NCBI RefSeq assembly: GCF_035818615.1
Contig: NZ_JAYKZY010000002.1
Span: 1,924,501-1,988,500, forward strand
Source of the DNA: Sphingobium sp. CR2-8
GTDB taxonomy: Bacteria; Pseudomonadota; Alphaproteobacteria; Sphingomonadales; Sphingomonadaceae
Length of the DNA stretch: 64,000 nucleotides
Direction of reading: 5' to 3'
Shown here: positions 33,815-42,526 of the stretch, one piece after another
Layout: each line of letters starts with the position of its first letter
Numbering within the stretch: the first letter of the stretch is position 1
Made by a program: the position numbers and the translations under genes
The notes under the pieces: generated by a model
What the model saw: the letters and a program-made list of their open reading frames with translations, nothing else
Told to the model about the DNA's origin: nothing
The model's database searches: none

Positions 33815-35179
33815 TTATGGCGCGCCCATGATGCCGGTGGCGCGCAGTCTGGTCATTGCGTCGGCGCTGTCATCCAGCCCGGCGATCGCGTCGATCAGCG
33901 GCTGATGCGCGGCGGCCAGACCGCCGAAGCTGAGGCAGCCCAACGCCTTGGCGTCATGCTGCTCGCGGGTCAGCGGCCATTGCGGCGAACCCAGTTGGGC
34001 GTCGATCGCGATGTCCGCGCTGCGCCCATCAGACAGCCGGGCCACCGCTCGTGCGGGCACGAAGGCCGCCGGGTCGGGATTGCCGTCGTTCACTACCATG
34101 ATGCGAGCCGCCAGCGCCAACAGTGCCGGATCGTCCAGGCTTTCGCGTCGGAAATCGGCCAGCGACACCTTACCGCGCGTCAACGTCACGGCGATCAGCC
34201 AGGGCAGGCACAGGCGCGCATAGCCCGGCTCCATACCGGGCTTGGCCGGACGCCCGACGAGACGGTGGATCAATGACGGCGCATGATAGTCCAGTCTTTG
34301 CAGCGTGTTAGCGCGGACAGCCTGTTCTTCCATCAGCCGCTGGGTCGCGACGATCCCGCCATGACCCGCTCGCCCGGTGGGAAAGGGTTTCCAGCTGACG
34401 TCGGTGATCCGATGCCCCTGTTGCAGCAGGGCGAGCGCGGCAGGCAGATCGTGACTGACTTCCTGCAAAGCCAGATAGCCGAATGGCCCCTCGATCGGCG
34501 CGGCGATGCCGGGCATGCCCAGGCGGGCGAGATCGACCGCGACGAGCGACGCGCGCGCGGCATTGGCGACCTGCACCGGCAAGGCGGGCTTGCCCTCGAC
34601 ATGGGCCTGCATGGTGCCAGACGCGAAGGCCAGCGCGTGGCCGAACGCGTCGATCGCCGTCTCCCGATCCATGCGGCGTAGCCGGGCAATGGCGGCGACG
34701 CAGCCGAAGATACCGGCTGTGGCGGGGCGGAAGAAGCTGAGCGGACCGGTGGCGGCCAGCCCCAGCGTCACCGCGATATCGACGGCCGCGACGATGGCGG
34801 ACAGGAAATCCGCCCCACTGACGGGTGCGCCGCGCTCCGCTTCGGCCAGCAAGGCGGCAAGGACCGTCGCCATCGGGTGCAGCACGGCCGGTTCATGGAC
34901 GCAGTCATATTCCTGGCCATGGATCTGGAAGGCATTGACGAAGGCGGCCGATGCGGCGGGCAGCATGATGCCAGGACGGCCCAGCAACGACGCGCCGCCC
35001 CCCTCTCCCCAACCCTGCGCCATCGCCAGCACGGCGTCGGCATGGGCGGCGTTGCGCCCGGCGACACCGACGCACAGGCTGTCGTGCAGGAAGATGCGGG
35101 TGGCGTCCTGCGCGGCACCGGGGACATTGGCCCATTCGATGCCCAGCGCATGGTCGATCAGGGTCGCCGAAACGCTCAA
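33815..35179 (-). CDS. MmgE/PrpD-family protein
   Basis: 454 aa of the 2-methylcitrate dehydratase/itaconate decarboxylase (MmgE/PrpD) family: an all-helical domain with GRNAAHADAVLAMA and HGQEYDCVHE, then a smaller alpha/beta domain. The family includes dehydratases, cis-aconitate decarboxylase and epimerases acting on di- or tricarboxylates, which fits the dicarboxylate-type genes nearby. It is the last gene of the leftward HapK-like-SDR-PrpD operon and overlaps the SDR stop by 4 bp. The reaction is not assignable. Confidence 0.83.
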   Translation of the reverse strand: MSVSATLIDHALGIEWANVPGAAQDATRIFLHDSLCVGVAGRNAAHADAVLAMAQGWGEGGGASLLGRPGIMLPAASAAFVNAFQIHGQEYDCVHEPAVLHPMATVLAALLAEAERGAPVSGADFLSAIVAAVDIAVTLGLAATGPLSFFRPATAGIFGCVAAIARLRRMDRETAIDAFGHALAFASGTMQAHVEGKPALPVQVANAARASLVAVDLARLGMPGIAAPIEGPFGYLALQEVSHDLPAALALLQQGHRITDVSWKPFPTGRAGHGGIVATQRLMEEQAVRANTLQRLDYHAPSLIHRLVGRPAKPGMEPGYARLCLPWLIAVTLTRGKVSLADFRRESLDDPALLALAARIMVVNDGNPDPAAFVPARAVARLSDGRSADIAIDAQLGSPQWPLTREQHDAKALGCLSFGGLAAAHQPLIDAIAGLDDSADAMTRLRATGIMGAP

Positions 35180-35997
35180 TGCGGTTCCTCGCCACCCGAC
35201 ACGTTCATGCTTTCGCCCGTAATATAGACGGCTTCGTCCGAGCAGAGGAAAGCCACGGCGCTGGCGGTGTCTTCCGGCAGGCCGGGGCGGCCCATGGGAA
35301 TGCGGCCAGCCATACGCTTAAGATACTCTTCCACCGAAATGCCCTGCAAGGCGGCGAAATGTTCGTTCTGCCATTGACCAAGGCCAGTGGTGACATGGTT
35401 GGGGCAGACATTGTTGACGGTGATGCCATGCCCGCCCAGTTCGATCGACGCCGACCGGACCAGGCCGACCAGCCCATGTTTGGATGCGGTGTAAGCCTGC
35501 GCGTGGGGGAAGCCGGACTTGGCCGCCTGGCTGGCGATATTGACGATGCGTCCGCCCTTGCTCTGCGCGATCATGATTTCCGCCGCCGCCTGAAGCCCGA
35601 AGAAGGCGCCGGTCAGGTTGACGTCGATCACCGCGCGCCAATCGTCGGCGGACACGTCCATCATCGGCTTCATGATGTAGCCGATGCCTGCGTTATTGAT
35701 CCATATATCCAGCGACCCGTGGGTGGCCTGGGCGTGGGCGGCGAGCGCACGAACCTGATCGGGATCGCGCACGTCGCAGGCGAAGGTGGAGCCGGGCGTA
35801 TCGAGCGAGGCCGCGATCTTCTGCATCTCTTCCGTGCCGCCGATCATGCCATCTGGCGTGGCGGCGTCCCGCGAAGCGCCGATGTCGGAAATGACGACGG
35901 CCGCACCTTCCGCCGCCAGCCGTCGCGCGATCGCTTCGCCCAGCCCGCCCGCGCGGCCCGATCCGGTTACGACCGCCGTCTTGCCCGCGAACCTCAT
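35176..35997 (-). CDS. Short-chain dehydrogenase/reductase
   Basis: 273 aa classical SDR. The cofactor loop VTGSGRAGGLGEA has an insertion relative to TGxxxGxG. Asp of CDVRDP, the NNAG motif and catalytic YTASK (Tyr, Lys) with a Ser in NIASQA are all present. ATG 35997 overlaps the upstream HapK-like stop. It would oxidise or reduce a hydroxyl or oxo group of a pathway intermediate with NAD(P)(H). Operon partners are a PrpD-type enzyme and a HapK-like protein. Confidence 0.87.
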   Translation of the reverse strand: MRFAGKTAVVTGSGRAGGLGEAIARRLAAEGAAVVISDIGASRDAATPDGMIGGTEEMQKIAASLDTPGSTFACDVRDPDQVRALAAHAQATHGSLDIWINNAGIGYIMKPMMDVSADDWRAVIDVNLTGAFFGLQAAAEIMIAQSKGGRIVNIASQAAKSGFPHAQAYTASKHGLVGLVRSASIELGGHGITVNNVCPNHVTTGLGQWQNEHFAALQGISVEEYLKRMAGRIPMGRPGLPEDTASAVAFLCSDEAVYITGESMNVSGGEEPH

Positions 35998-36302
35998 GGC
36001 TTGATCTGCTCGGTGGTGAGGAAGGTCACGTCGGCCATGTCCTGAAAGGCGGCGGCGACTGCCTGCATCGCGTCGGTCGCCACGTCCTGGCCGAACTGGT
36101 CCATGTCCGCGACGTCGATGATCTCGACATATTGGTAGGGCGCGGGCGCGTCGCTGCCCAGCTGGCCCGTGGCACGAAACACGTCGAACCGCTCGATCGA
36201 CGACAGGCCGTTGACCGTGGGCAGGTCGACGGTGCGCGCCCACTGCTCGTAGCTTTCGACGGAAATGCCGGGCTTCAGGTTGAACAGGGCGATGAGGCGC
36301 AT
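35994..36302 (-). CDS. HapK/REDY-like ferredoxin-fold protein
   Basis: 102 aa dimeric alpha/beta-barrel-type protein resembling the REDY-like HapK family, first named from a prodiginine-type cluster: MRLIALFNLKPG at the start, a YEQWARTVDLP helix, then YQYVEIIDVAD strands. Such small proteins act as cyclases, isomerases or binding proteins. It is the first gene of the leftward three-gene operon, divergent from the second methyltransferase. Its function here is unknown. Confidence 0.65.
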   Translation of the reverse strand: MRLIALFNLKPGISVESYEQWARTVDLPTVNGLSSIERFDVFRATGQLGSDAPAPYQYVEIIDVADMDQFGQDVATDAMQAVAAAFQDMADVTFLTTEQIKP

Positions 36303-36470
36303 GGCGTCTTCCTTGCGAAGGGATGGAGCCGATGGGCTAGCGCGAGCGCGCGGTCACGATCAGCATCCCCGCCGCTTTTGTCCGCGAAGCGGGCAGATGT
36401 CTGCGCGCATCTTGTCCACCATCATGCCTGTGCGCAGAATTGCATCTTGCCCTGCCAGAGTGAGGAAACC
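36303..36470. promoter_or_regulatory. Divergent promoter region HapK-like / methyltransferase 2
   Basis: 168 bp. It contains TTTTGTCCGCG at 36376-36386, closely followed by GCGGGCAGATGTCTG with short CAGA/TCTG arms, and a second CTTGTCC at about 36409. Similar TGTCCGC sequences lie in several other divergent gaps of the window. A Shine-Dalgarno GTGAGG precedes the GTG at 36471. Confidence 0.4.
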
Positions 36471-37694
36471 GTGGTGGACGACAGCCGCAGCAACGATCCC
36501 GCAGCCCAATATGACGGCCCGCCCGACTATCGCGTCGTCGGCCGCCATGCCCTGTTTCCCCAGACCAGCCATGATGAGATCGAACGGATCAACTTCCTCG
36601 CGCAGATGAACCGCCACCTCGCCGCGCGCGTCGTGCCGGGCGTGAAGGCGGCCTATGACCAGCGCGTCGCGCCCCGCTTCGAGGCCGAACAGGGCCGCCC
36701 GATCGGCGACCGGCATGAAGCGCGCAAGGCGCTGCTGCGCGATCCCGCGTTCCAGACCTGGTCGGCGCTGCGCCGCATGACGATGGAGCAGCGGCAACAG
36801 GCAGGCCGCTGGACCACCATCCGCCAGCGCGAACGATTGGCGAAAATCGCGGACGCATTGACGAACGCGGACGACAGGCTGTCGCTCGATCCCGCGCTGC
36901 CCATCCCGCGCTATGTATCGGCGGTCGATCATCACTGCATGCCCGGCAGCTATCATCAGCAGGCCTTCGAAGGCGACGTCACCAACGGCGCGAATTACGA
37001 TCATGCAGGCTTCGTCACGACCGGCGGGCTGCTCGGCAAATATTCGGATGGCGGTGGGCATGCCGTGGTCAAATGGGTGAAGCGCAACCTGCCCGATTTC
37101 CAGCCGCGCGCCATATTGGAAATTGGCGGAACGGTAGGCCATAGCAGCCTGCCGCTGGCGCAGGCCTTCCCCGACGCGGAGATGACGATCGCGGATCTGG
37201 GCGCGCCGATGCTGCGCTATGGATTAGGCCGGGCGAAGTCGCTGGGCGTCGACAATATCCGCTTCGTGCAGGCCAGCGGGGAGGATCTGTCGATCTTTCC
37301 CGACCAGAGCTTCGACTGGGTTCAGACGACGATGTTCCTGCATGAGCTGTCGACCAGCGCGCTGCGCAACATCTTTGCCGAAACGCGGCGGCTGTTGCGT
37401 CCGGGCGGCATCGTGCTGCATGTCGAACAGCCGCAATATGCGGCCGACATGCCGCTGTTCGAACAGGCGATGCGCGATTGGGACGCCTTCTACAACAACG
37501 AACCCTTTTGGAGCCGGATGCACGAGATGGACCTGGACGCGGCGATGGTCGCGGCGGGGTTCGATCCCGACAGCCTGATCCATGGCGGCGTGACGGGCGT
37601 GGTCGATCGCGACCTGTTCCCCGACGCGCAGGAGGATGACACCGAGGATTATGGTCGCAAGGCGGCCTGGCACGTGATCGGGGCGATGGTCTGA
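36471..37694 (+). CDS. Class I SAM-dependent methyltransferase with distinctive N-domain (cassette copy 2)
   Basis: 407 aa, GTG start at 36471 after GTGAGG (a second in-frame GTG follows at once). It is a paralogue of the protein at 27.4 kb with the same architecture: helical N-region with YVSAVDHHCMPGSY (148-161), Rossmann motif I LEIGGTVGHS (216-225), and FYNNEPFWSRM near the C-terminus. Identity looks moderate, so the duplication is old. Its stop overlaps the start of the small helical protein (TGATG), whereas in copy 1 the gap is 26 bp. No named homologue is recognised; a substrate-modifying methyl transfer is assumed from the fold. Confidence 0.8.
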   Translation: MVDDSRSNDPAAQYDGPPDYRVVGRHALFPQTSHDEIERINFLAQMNRHLAARVVPGVKAAYDQRVAPRFEAEQGRPIGDRHEARKALLRDPAFQTWSALRRMTMEQRQQAGRWTTIRQRERLAKIADALTNADDRLSLDPALPIPRYVSAVDHHCMPGSYHQQAFEGDVTNGANYDHAGFVTTGGLLGKYSDGGGHAVVKWVKRNLPDFQPRAILEIGGTVGHSSLPLAQAFPDAEMTIADLGAPMLRYGLGRAKSLGVDNIRFVQASGEDLSIFPDQSFDWVQTTMFLHELSTSALRNIFAETRRLLRPGGIVLHVEQPQYAADMPLFEQAMRDWDAFYNNEPFWSRMHEMDLDAAMVAAGFDPDSLIHGGVTGVVDRDLFPDAQEDDTEDYGRKAAWHVIGAMV

Positions 37695-38053
37695 TGAGCT
37701 TTGCGGATGCATTGAACGAAGCGGGCGCGAAGCCCGCAGGCAAGCGGCCCTATTTCCTGGAACCGCAGGTCGAACGGGTGCTGGCGATCACCATGACGAT
37801 CGCGCAGGAACTTGCCGTCGCGCGGCAGCGGGTGGATACGCTGGAGCGGCTTCTGGTGGCCAAGGGCGTGCTGGCGGACAGCGAAATAGACAGTTTCTCG
37901 CCGTCGCAACAGGAGGCGGCCGAACGCGCCATGTGGAACCAGGAATATATCGCCCGCATCCTGCGCATCGTGCAGCAGGAAAATGAGGCGGCGGTCGCCG
38001 GAGGTGACATGGCGTCGGGCGATGTCGGCGACGAGATCGCGGCCCAGGGGTGA
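37694..38053 (+). CDS. Small helical partner protein (cassette copy 2)
   Basis: 119 aa, predicted helical, homologous to the 115-aa protein at 28.6 kb. Both have GKRP followed by F-x-E, a first long helix with an E-L/V-A/S-V core (here AQELAVARQRVDTLERLL) and a second helix before an acidic tail. It starts on the last base of the methyltransferase stop, so the two are translationally coupled. The strict pairing with the methyltransferase in both places supports a complex. No domain family is recognised. Confidence 0.72.
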   Translation: MSFADALNEAGAKPAGKRPYFLEPQVERVLAITMTIAQELAVARQRVDTLERLLVAKGVLADSEIDSFSPSQQEAAERAMWNQEYIARILRIVQQENEAAVAGGDMASGDVGDEIAAQG

Positions 38054-38060
38054 TCCGGTG

Positions 38061-39464
38061 ATGAGCGAGACCTTCGAATTCACTGTGCCCGTCCTGGTCG
38101 TGGGCGGTGGCGCATGCGGCTGCATCGCCGCGCTGGCGGCCAAGGATGCGGGCGTCGATCCGCTGCTGATCGAGGTGGACGCCCGGCCGATGGGGTCGAG
38201 CGGCATGTCGCAGGGATTGATCTGCGCCGCGGGCACGCAGGCACAGGCCGCGCTGGGGATTGAGGATGATGCCGACACCTTTTTCGCCGACATCATGGCC
38301 AAGACGCATGGCCAGACCGATCCGGTGATCGCGCGGACGCTGGCCGAGCAATCGGGCCCGACGATCGACTGGATGGTCGAACGCCATGGATTGCCCTGGG
38401 ATGTCGATACCGGCTTCCGCCCCGTCTATGGCAACAGCCGGCTCCGCGTCCATGGCTGGCGCGGCCATGGCGGGCAGGACATGGTGGACCTGCTGCACCA
38501 GAAGCTGGCCGAGGAAGGTATCGACGTGCTGCTGGAGGCGCGGTTGATCGATGTCGTCGCGGACGCCAACGGCCGGGTATCAGGCGTCGTGCTGGAGCGT
38601 CCCGATGGATCGCAGGATCGTGTCGGATGCGAAACGATCATCTTTGCCGCAGGCGGCTTTGCGGCCAATCATGCGATGGTCGCGCATTTCATGCCCGCCG
38701 TGGCGAACGCGCGGAACAACGGTCACGAGCGCAGCCAGGGTATCGCCGTGCAGCTGGGCCAACGGATCGGCGCTGCGCTGGGCGACATGGGCGCCTATCA
38801 GGGTTACGCCATGCTGACCGAGCCGCAGGGCATTCCCGTGCCGCCCGGTGTGCTGGTCGAGGGCGGCATGATCGTCAACATGGCGGGCGAACGCTTCACC
38901 GATGAAAGCGCGGACATTGCAGGCATGTGCCATCCGGTGATGGCGCAGCCGGGCACGCATTGCTGGGTGATATTCGACGCCGCGATCGAAGCGCGCTGCG
39001 CCTATATTCCCGAGACGCAGGCGCTGATGGAATTGAATGCGGCCAAGTGCGGCGATACGGTCGTGGCCCTGGCGCAGGCGATCGGCGTGGATGCGGCGGC
39101 GCTGTCGCAGACGCTGACGCAGGCGCATGATGCCCAAAGGGCCGGGACGCCCGATCGGTTCGGCCGGGACTGGGGCGCGGACATGCCGCCATCGGGGTCT
39201 TTACGCGCGCTCAAGGTGGTCGGCGCGATCTTTCACACCCAGGGCGGATTACAGATCGACGGATCGGCGCGCGTGTTGCGCGCGGACGGCAGCCCGCTGC
39301 CCAACGTCTTTGCCGGTGGCGGATCGGCACGCAGCGTGTCGGGGCCGTCGAGCTGGGGCTATCTCCCCGCCATGGGGCTTTGCACCGCCGTTACGCTCGG
39401 CCGGGTTGCAGGCGAAGCGGCGGCGGCGCAGGTGCGGGCGCAGGCGGGCACGACGCCCGCCTGA
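38061..39464 (+). CDS. FAD-dependent oxidoreductase of the fumarate reductase/3-ketosteroid dehydrogenase family
   Basis: 467 aa. An FAD-binding dinucleotide loop VVGGGACGCIAAL near the N-terminus and a GSSGMSQG segment are typical of the FrdA/KstD (PF00890) group. The substrate-capping domain is in the middle, and the C-terminal GGGSARSVSGPSSWGYLPA closes the flavin site. It could desaturate or reduce a carbon-carbon double bond. ATG 38061 lies 7 bp after the small protein gene, so it belongs to the methyltransferase-2 operon, in place of the VAO-type oxidase found in cassette 1. Confidence 0.84.
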   Translation: MSETFEFTVPVLVVGGGACGCIAALAAKDAGVDPLLIEVDARPMGSSGMSQGLICAAGTQAQAALGIEDDADTFFADIMAKTHGQTDPVIARTLAEQSGPTIDWMVERHGLPWDVDTGFRPVYGNSRLRVHGWRGHGGQDMVDLLHQKLAEEGIDVLLEARLIDVVADANGRVSGVVLERPDGSQDRVGCETIIFAAGGFAANHAMVAHFMPAVANARNNGHERSQGIAVQLGQRIGAALGDMGAYQGYAMLTEPQGIPVPPGVLVEGGMIVNMAGERFTDESADIAGMCHPVMAQPGTHCWVIFDAAIEARCAYIPETQALMELNAAKCGDTVVALAQAIGVDAAALSQTLTQAHDAQRAGTPDRFGRDWGADMPPSGSLRALKVVGAIFHTQGGLQIDGSARVLRADGSPLPNVFAGGGSARSVSGPSSWGYLPAMGLCTAVTLGRVAGEAAAAQVRAQAGTTPA

Positions 39465-39468
39465 TTGC

Positions 39469-40731
39469 TTATTTTACGATCGGTTCGTCGGCAAAGTCGC
39501 GATAGCGGCCCAGCAGCAGGAAGGATGCAGCCGCCAGCAGCAGCATGACGAAGGACGCCTTGAGCGCCAGATCGTAGCTGCCATGCAGGTCGTAATCCCA
39601 GCCGAAGCCGAGCGGACCGAAGCCCGATCCCATAGCGAAGAAGACGTAGAGGATGCCGTATATCGCGGCATAGCTGCGCAGGCCGAAATAGCGAGCGACG
39701 AAATAGGCCATCACGTCATATTCGATCCCCAGCGCGAAGCCGATCAGGAAGATGGACAGCGCCGCCACTCCGAAACTGATGCCGTCCATCGTCAGCAACC
39801 AGCAGGACAGGCCCGGCACGGCCAGGATGATGAAGGACACGCCAGGCGCCCAGAAGCGATCGAGCAACCAGCCGCCCGCGATCCGCCCCGTCAGCGCGGA
39901 CAGGCCGATGATCGGCGTCAGCGACAGGACCATGTCGGGCGCGACGCCCTTGCTGGTCAGGATCACTTCCATATTCGGCACCGGCCCGCCCAGGGCGAAG
40001 GAAATCGGGATCAGCGAAAGCGCCAGCAACCAGAATCGCCATTCACGAAAAGCCTGCCGCAACGTCAACCCGCCGGGGGTCGTGGTGCGGACGATCGCAT
40101 CGGGATGCTCGTCCGTGTCGCGGAAAAGAAAATAGGCGGTGGGCAGCGCGATCAGCAGCGGCAGCAGGCCAAGGCCGATATAGGCCCCCCGCCAACCGAA
40201 ATCGGCGATCAGCCAGCCAAGATAGGGCTTGGAAAATATCCCGAACAGACCCGTCCCCATCAGCGACAGGCCCAGCGCCAGCCCCTTTCGCCGGTCGAAC
40301 CAGTGATTGACCGCCTTTGTCCAGGTGATCGGCAAGGTGCCGGCCCCCAGGGACGCGATCAGCGCCCAGCTGAGATAATATTGCACCAGCGACCCGGTGG
40401 AAAAGGCGAGCGACATGAAAGCCAGGCCGAACAGGACAAGGGATGTCATCGCCACCCGGCGCACGCCCAGCCTTTCCGCCAATATGCCAACGGCAGGCCC
40501 CGCCCACAGGGTCATGATGGTGGTGACGCTGATCCCGCCCATGATCTGGCCCATCGACCAGCCGAACTCCCGCGCCAGATGCGGCGCGAACATGCCCATG
40601 GTGTAGAAGGGCATGGGCGACAACCCCAGGCCAATGCCGAGCAGAGAGGCCAGCACCACCTGCCAGCCGCGCCGGAACTCGCCATAGCCCGATGCCGGGC
40701 GGCCCTGTGGTTGCTCCACGGCAAGGTCCAT
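39469..40731 (-). CDS. MFS transporter (OFA/monocarboxylate-porter-like)
   Basis: 420 aa with 12 predicted membrane segments. The first half carries YTMGMFAPHLAREFGWS and the loop GILAERLGVRR, and the central loop has NHWFDRRKGLALGLS, as in the MCT/OFA-type (MFS_1) carboxylate transporters. It is a leftward single gene convergent with the flavoprotein gene (4-bp gap) and divergent from the second FAD oxidase. It probably takes up an organic acid that the island degrades. Confidence 0.83.
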   Translation of the reverse strand: MDLAVEQPQGRPASGYGEFRRGWQVVLASLLGIGLGLSPMPFYTMGMFAPHLAREFGWSMGQIMGGISVTTIMTLWAGPAVGILAERLGVRRVAMTSLVLFGLAFMSLAFSTGSLVQYYLSWALIASLGAGTLPITWTKAVNHWFDRRKGLALGLSLMGTGLFGIFSKPYLGWLIADFGWRGAYIGLGLLPLLIALPTAYFLFRDTDEHPDAIVRTTTPGGLTLRQAFREWRFWLLALSLIPISFALGGPVPNMEVILTSKGVAPDMVLSLTPIIGLSALTGRIAGGWLLDRFWAPGVSFIILAVPGLSCWLLTMDGISFGVAALSIFLIGFALGIEYDVMAYFVARYFGLRSYAAIYGILYVFFAMGSGFGPLGFGWDYDLHGSYDLALKASFVMLLLAAASFLLLGRYRDFADEPIVK

Positions 40732-40799
40732 CGATACGCTTCCTTATTCCCTGACAGACCGTGAATGGGCGCGGACCGCAGGCTGCCTGCAACCCGAGC

Positions 40800-40813
40800 C
40801 GGATCATGATCCG
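40800..40813. promoter_or_regulatory. Perfect 14-bp palindrome in the MFS / FAD-oxidase divergent gap
   Basis: CGGATCATGATCCG is a perfect palindrome in the 184-bp region 40732-40915 between the leftward MFS gene and the rightward FAD oxidase operon. It lies 103 bp from the oxidase start and 69 bp from the MFS start, a good position for a shared operator. CTCTTTTGTCATAGCC follows at 40855-40870. Confidence 0.45.
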
Positions 40814-40915
40814 CAGGGCGGATAGACGGATGCGACGGGGCAGGATGCACCGCGCTCTTTTGTCATAGCCGGGCCCACGATGATGCGGCCACGGCCGTGA
40901 CAGGAGGATAGTGCA

Positions 40916-42526
40916 ATGCAGGCCGACGCCCAGACCGTCCCGACCCATCCCGCCGCCTTGCAGCTCAAGGCCAGGTTCGAGGCGATCGTCGGCGTCGATC
41001 ATGTCAGCGACGACGAAGACCGGCGCAAGCTGTTCAGCGAGGATGTCTGGGAAGCGAGCGCCCATGTCGCGATGCTGATCGTCGCGCCGGGATCGACGGC
41101 GGAACTGAGCGCCGTCATCGCCGCAGCGCACGAGGCAGGCGTCGCACTGGCGCCGCGCGGCGCGGGCATGAGCTATACCAGCGGCTACCTACCCGCGACC
41201 GACAGCACGATCACGCTGGACATGGCGCGGATGAACCGCGTGCTGCGCGTCAGCCCGGACGACATGACGGTGACGGTCGAAGCGGGCTGCACCTGGCTCG
41301 CCCTGAACGAGGCGCTGGCGCCCCACGGGCTTCGCACGCCCTTCTGGGGACCGATGTCGGGCATCTACTCGACCATCGGGGGCGGCCTGTCCAACCTCAA
41401 CGCCATGTTCGGCGCGGGCCATCATGGCACGTCGAGCGAGAGCGTGATCGCGCTCACGGTCGTGCTGGGCGATGGCCAGCTGTTGCGGACCGGCGCGCGC
41501 GGTCCCGATGGCGACACCCCCTTCTATCGCCATTATGGCCCGGATCTGGCCGGACTCTTCTGCGGCGATGGCGGCACGCTGGGCATCAAGGCGGAAGTCA
41601 CGATGCGGCTGATGCGGACGCCCGCGCATGAGGATTCGGCGTCCTTCTCCTTCAAGAGCGGCGAAGCGATGCTGAAGGCGCTGGCGGAAATGGCGCGAGC
41701 GGGGATCGCGGCGGAAACCTGCGCCTTCGATCCGGGCCTGACGAAGGTGCGGATGAAGCGCCTGTCGCTGATGAGCGACGTCAAGACACTGGGCGCGGTC
41801 ATCACCAAGCAGAAGTCGCTGGGCAAGGGGCTGATGGCGGCGGCCAAGATCGCGCTGGGCGGGCGCGATTTCATCGAGCCGGACGACTATCCGCTGCACA
41901 TGACGGCGGAGGGCCGGTCGAAGGAAGGCGTCGCCGCCGACATGGCGAGCGCCCGCGCCATCGCCAGGCAGTATGACGGCACGGAGATCGAAAATACGAT
42001 CGCCAAGGTGATCCGCGCCATGCCCTTCCCCGCCCCCAATTCCATGCTGGGGCCGGAGGGCGAAAGCTGGGTGCCGGTGCATGGCCATGTGTCGCTGTCC
42101 AATGCCCCGGCCATGTTCGCCGACATCCAGGCGCTGTTCGCCGAAATGGCGGACCAGTTCGCGTTCCACAAGATTCACACCGGCTTCCTCTTCACGTCGC
42201 TGTCGACCAATGCGATCACGATCGAGCCGGTCTTCTTCTGGCCGCATGGCTATCGCCCGGTCCACGCTTCCATGGTCGAGCCGGCCCATCTGGCGCGCCT
42301 GCCGCTGCTGCCGGAAAATCCCGCAGCGACCGCAGTGGTAACGACGGCGCGCGAAGGCGTGAAGGCGATCGCGCAGCGTTATGGCGCGGCGCATTTCCAG
42401 ATCGGCCGCGCCTATGCCTATCGCGACAGCCGGGACGAGGCGTCCAAGGCGCTGCTCGACACGATCAAGGCGCTGGTCGATCCGGCGCGGCAGTTCAACC
42501 CCGGTGCGCTGGGCTTTCCGGCATGA
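40916..42526 (+). CDS. FAD-linked oxidase of the VAO/PCMH family (copy 2)
   Basis: 536 aa paralogue of the oxidase at 29.0 kb. The pyrophosphate loop RGAGMSYTSGY is at 81-91, LRTPFWGPMSG at 139-149, and the FCGDGGTLGIK segment follows. The C-terminus ends LVDPARQFNPGALGFPA. It precedes a quinone-reductase-type gene with an ATGA overlap and then a lipocalin-like protein, so this copy has different partners from copy 1. Probable reaction: flavin-dependent oxidation of an alcohol, hydroxyacid or phenolic compound. Confidence 0.85.
   Translation: MQADAQTVPTHPAALQLKARFEAIVGVDHVSDDEDRRKLFSEDVWEASAHVAMLIVAPGSTAELSAVIAAAHEAGVALAPRGAGMSYTSGYLPATDSTITLDMARMNRVLRVSPDDMTVTVEAGCTWLALNEALAPHGLRTPFWGPMSGIYSTIGGGLSNLNAMFGAGHHGTSSESVIALTVVLGDGQLLRTGARGPDGDTPFYRHYGPDLAGLFCGDGGTLGIKAEVTMRLMRTPAHEDSASFSFKSGEAMLKALAEMARAGIAAETCAFDPGLTKVRMKRLSLMSDVKTLGAVITKQKSLGKGLMAAAKIALGGRDFIEPDDYPLHMTAEGRSKEGVAADMASARAIARQYDGTEIENTIAKVIRAMPFPAPNSMLGPEGESWVPVHGHVSLSNAPAMFADIQALFAEMADQFAFHKIHTGFLFTSLSTNAITIEPVFFWPHGYRPVHASMVEPAHLARLPLLPENPAATAVVTTAREGVKAIAQRYGAAHFQIGRAYAYRDSRDEASKALLDTIKALVDPARQFNPGALGFPA

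Noticed and set aside
35994..36302. HapK-like gene considered as evidence for a prodigiosin-type biosynthetic cluster
   Set aside because: No condensing enzymes, carrier proteins or other prodiginine genes are present. The protein is only a small ferredoxin-fold relative.
39127..40764. 545-codon plus-strand ORF opposite the MFS gene
   Set aside because: Antisense shadow with a Gln/Arg/His-rich composition. The MFS protein on the minus strand has 12 clear membrane segments.
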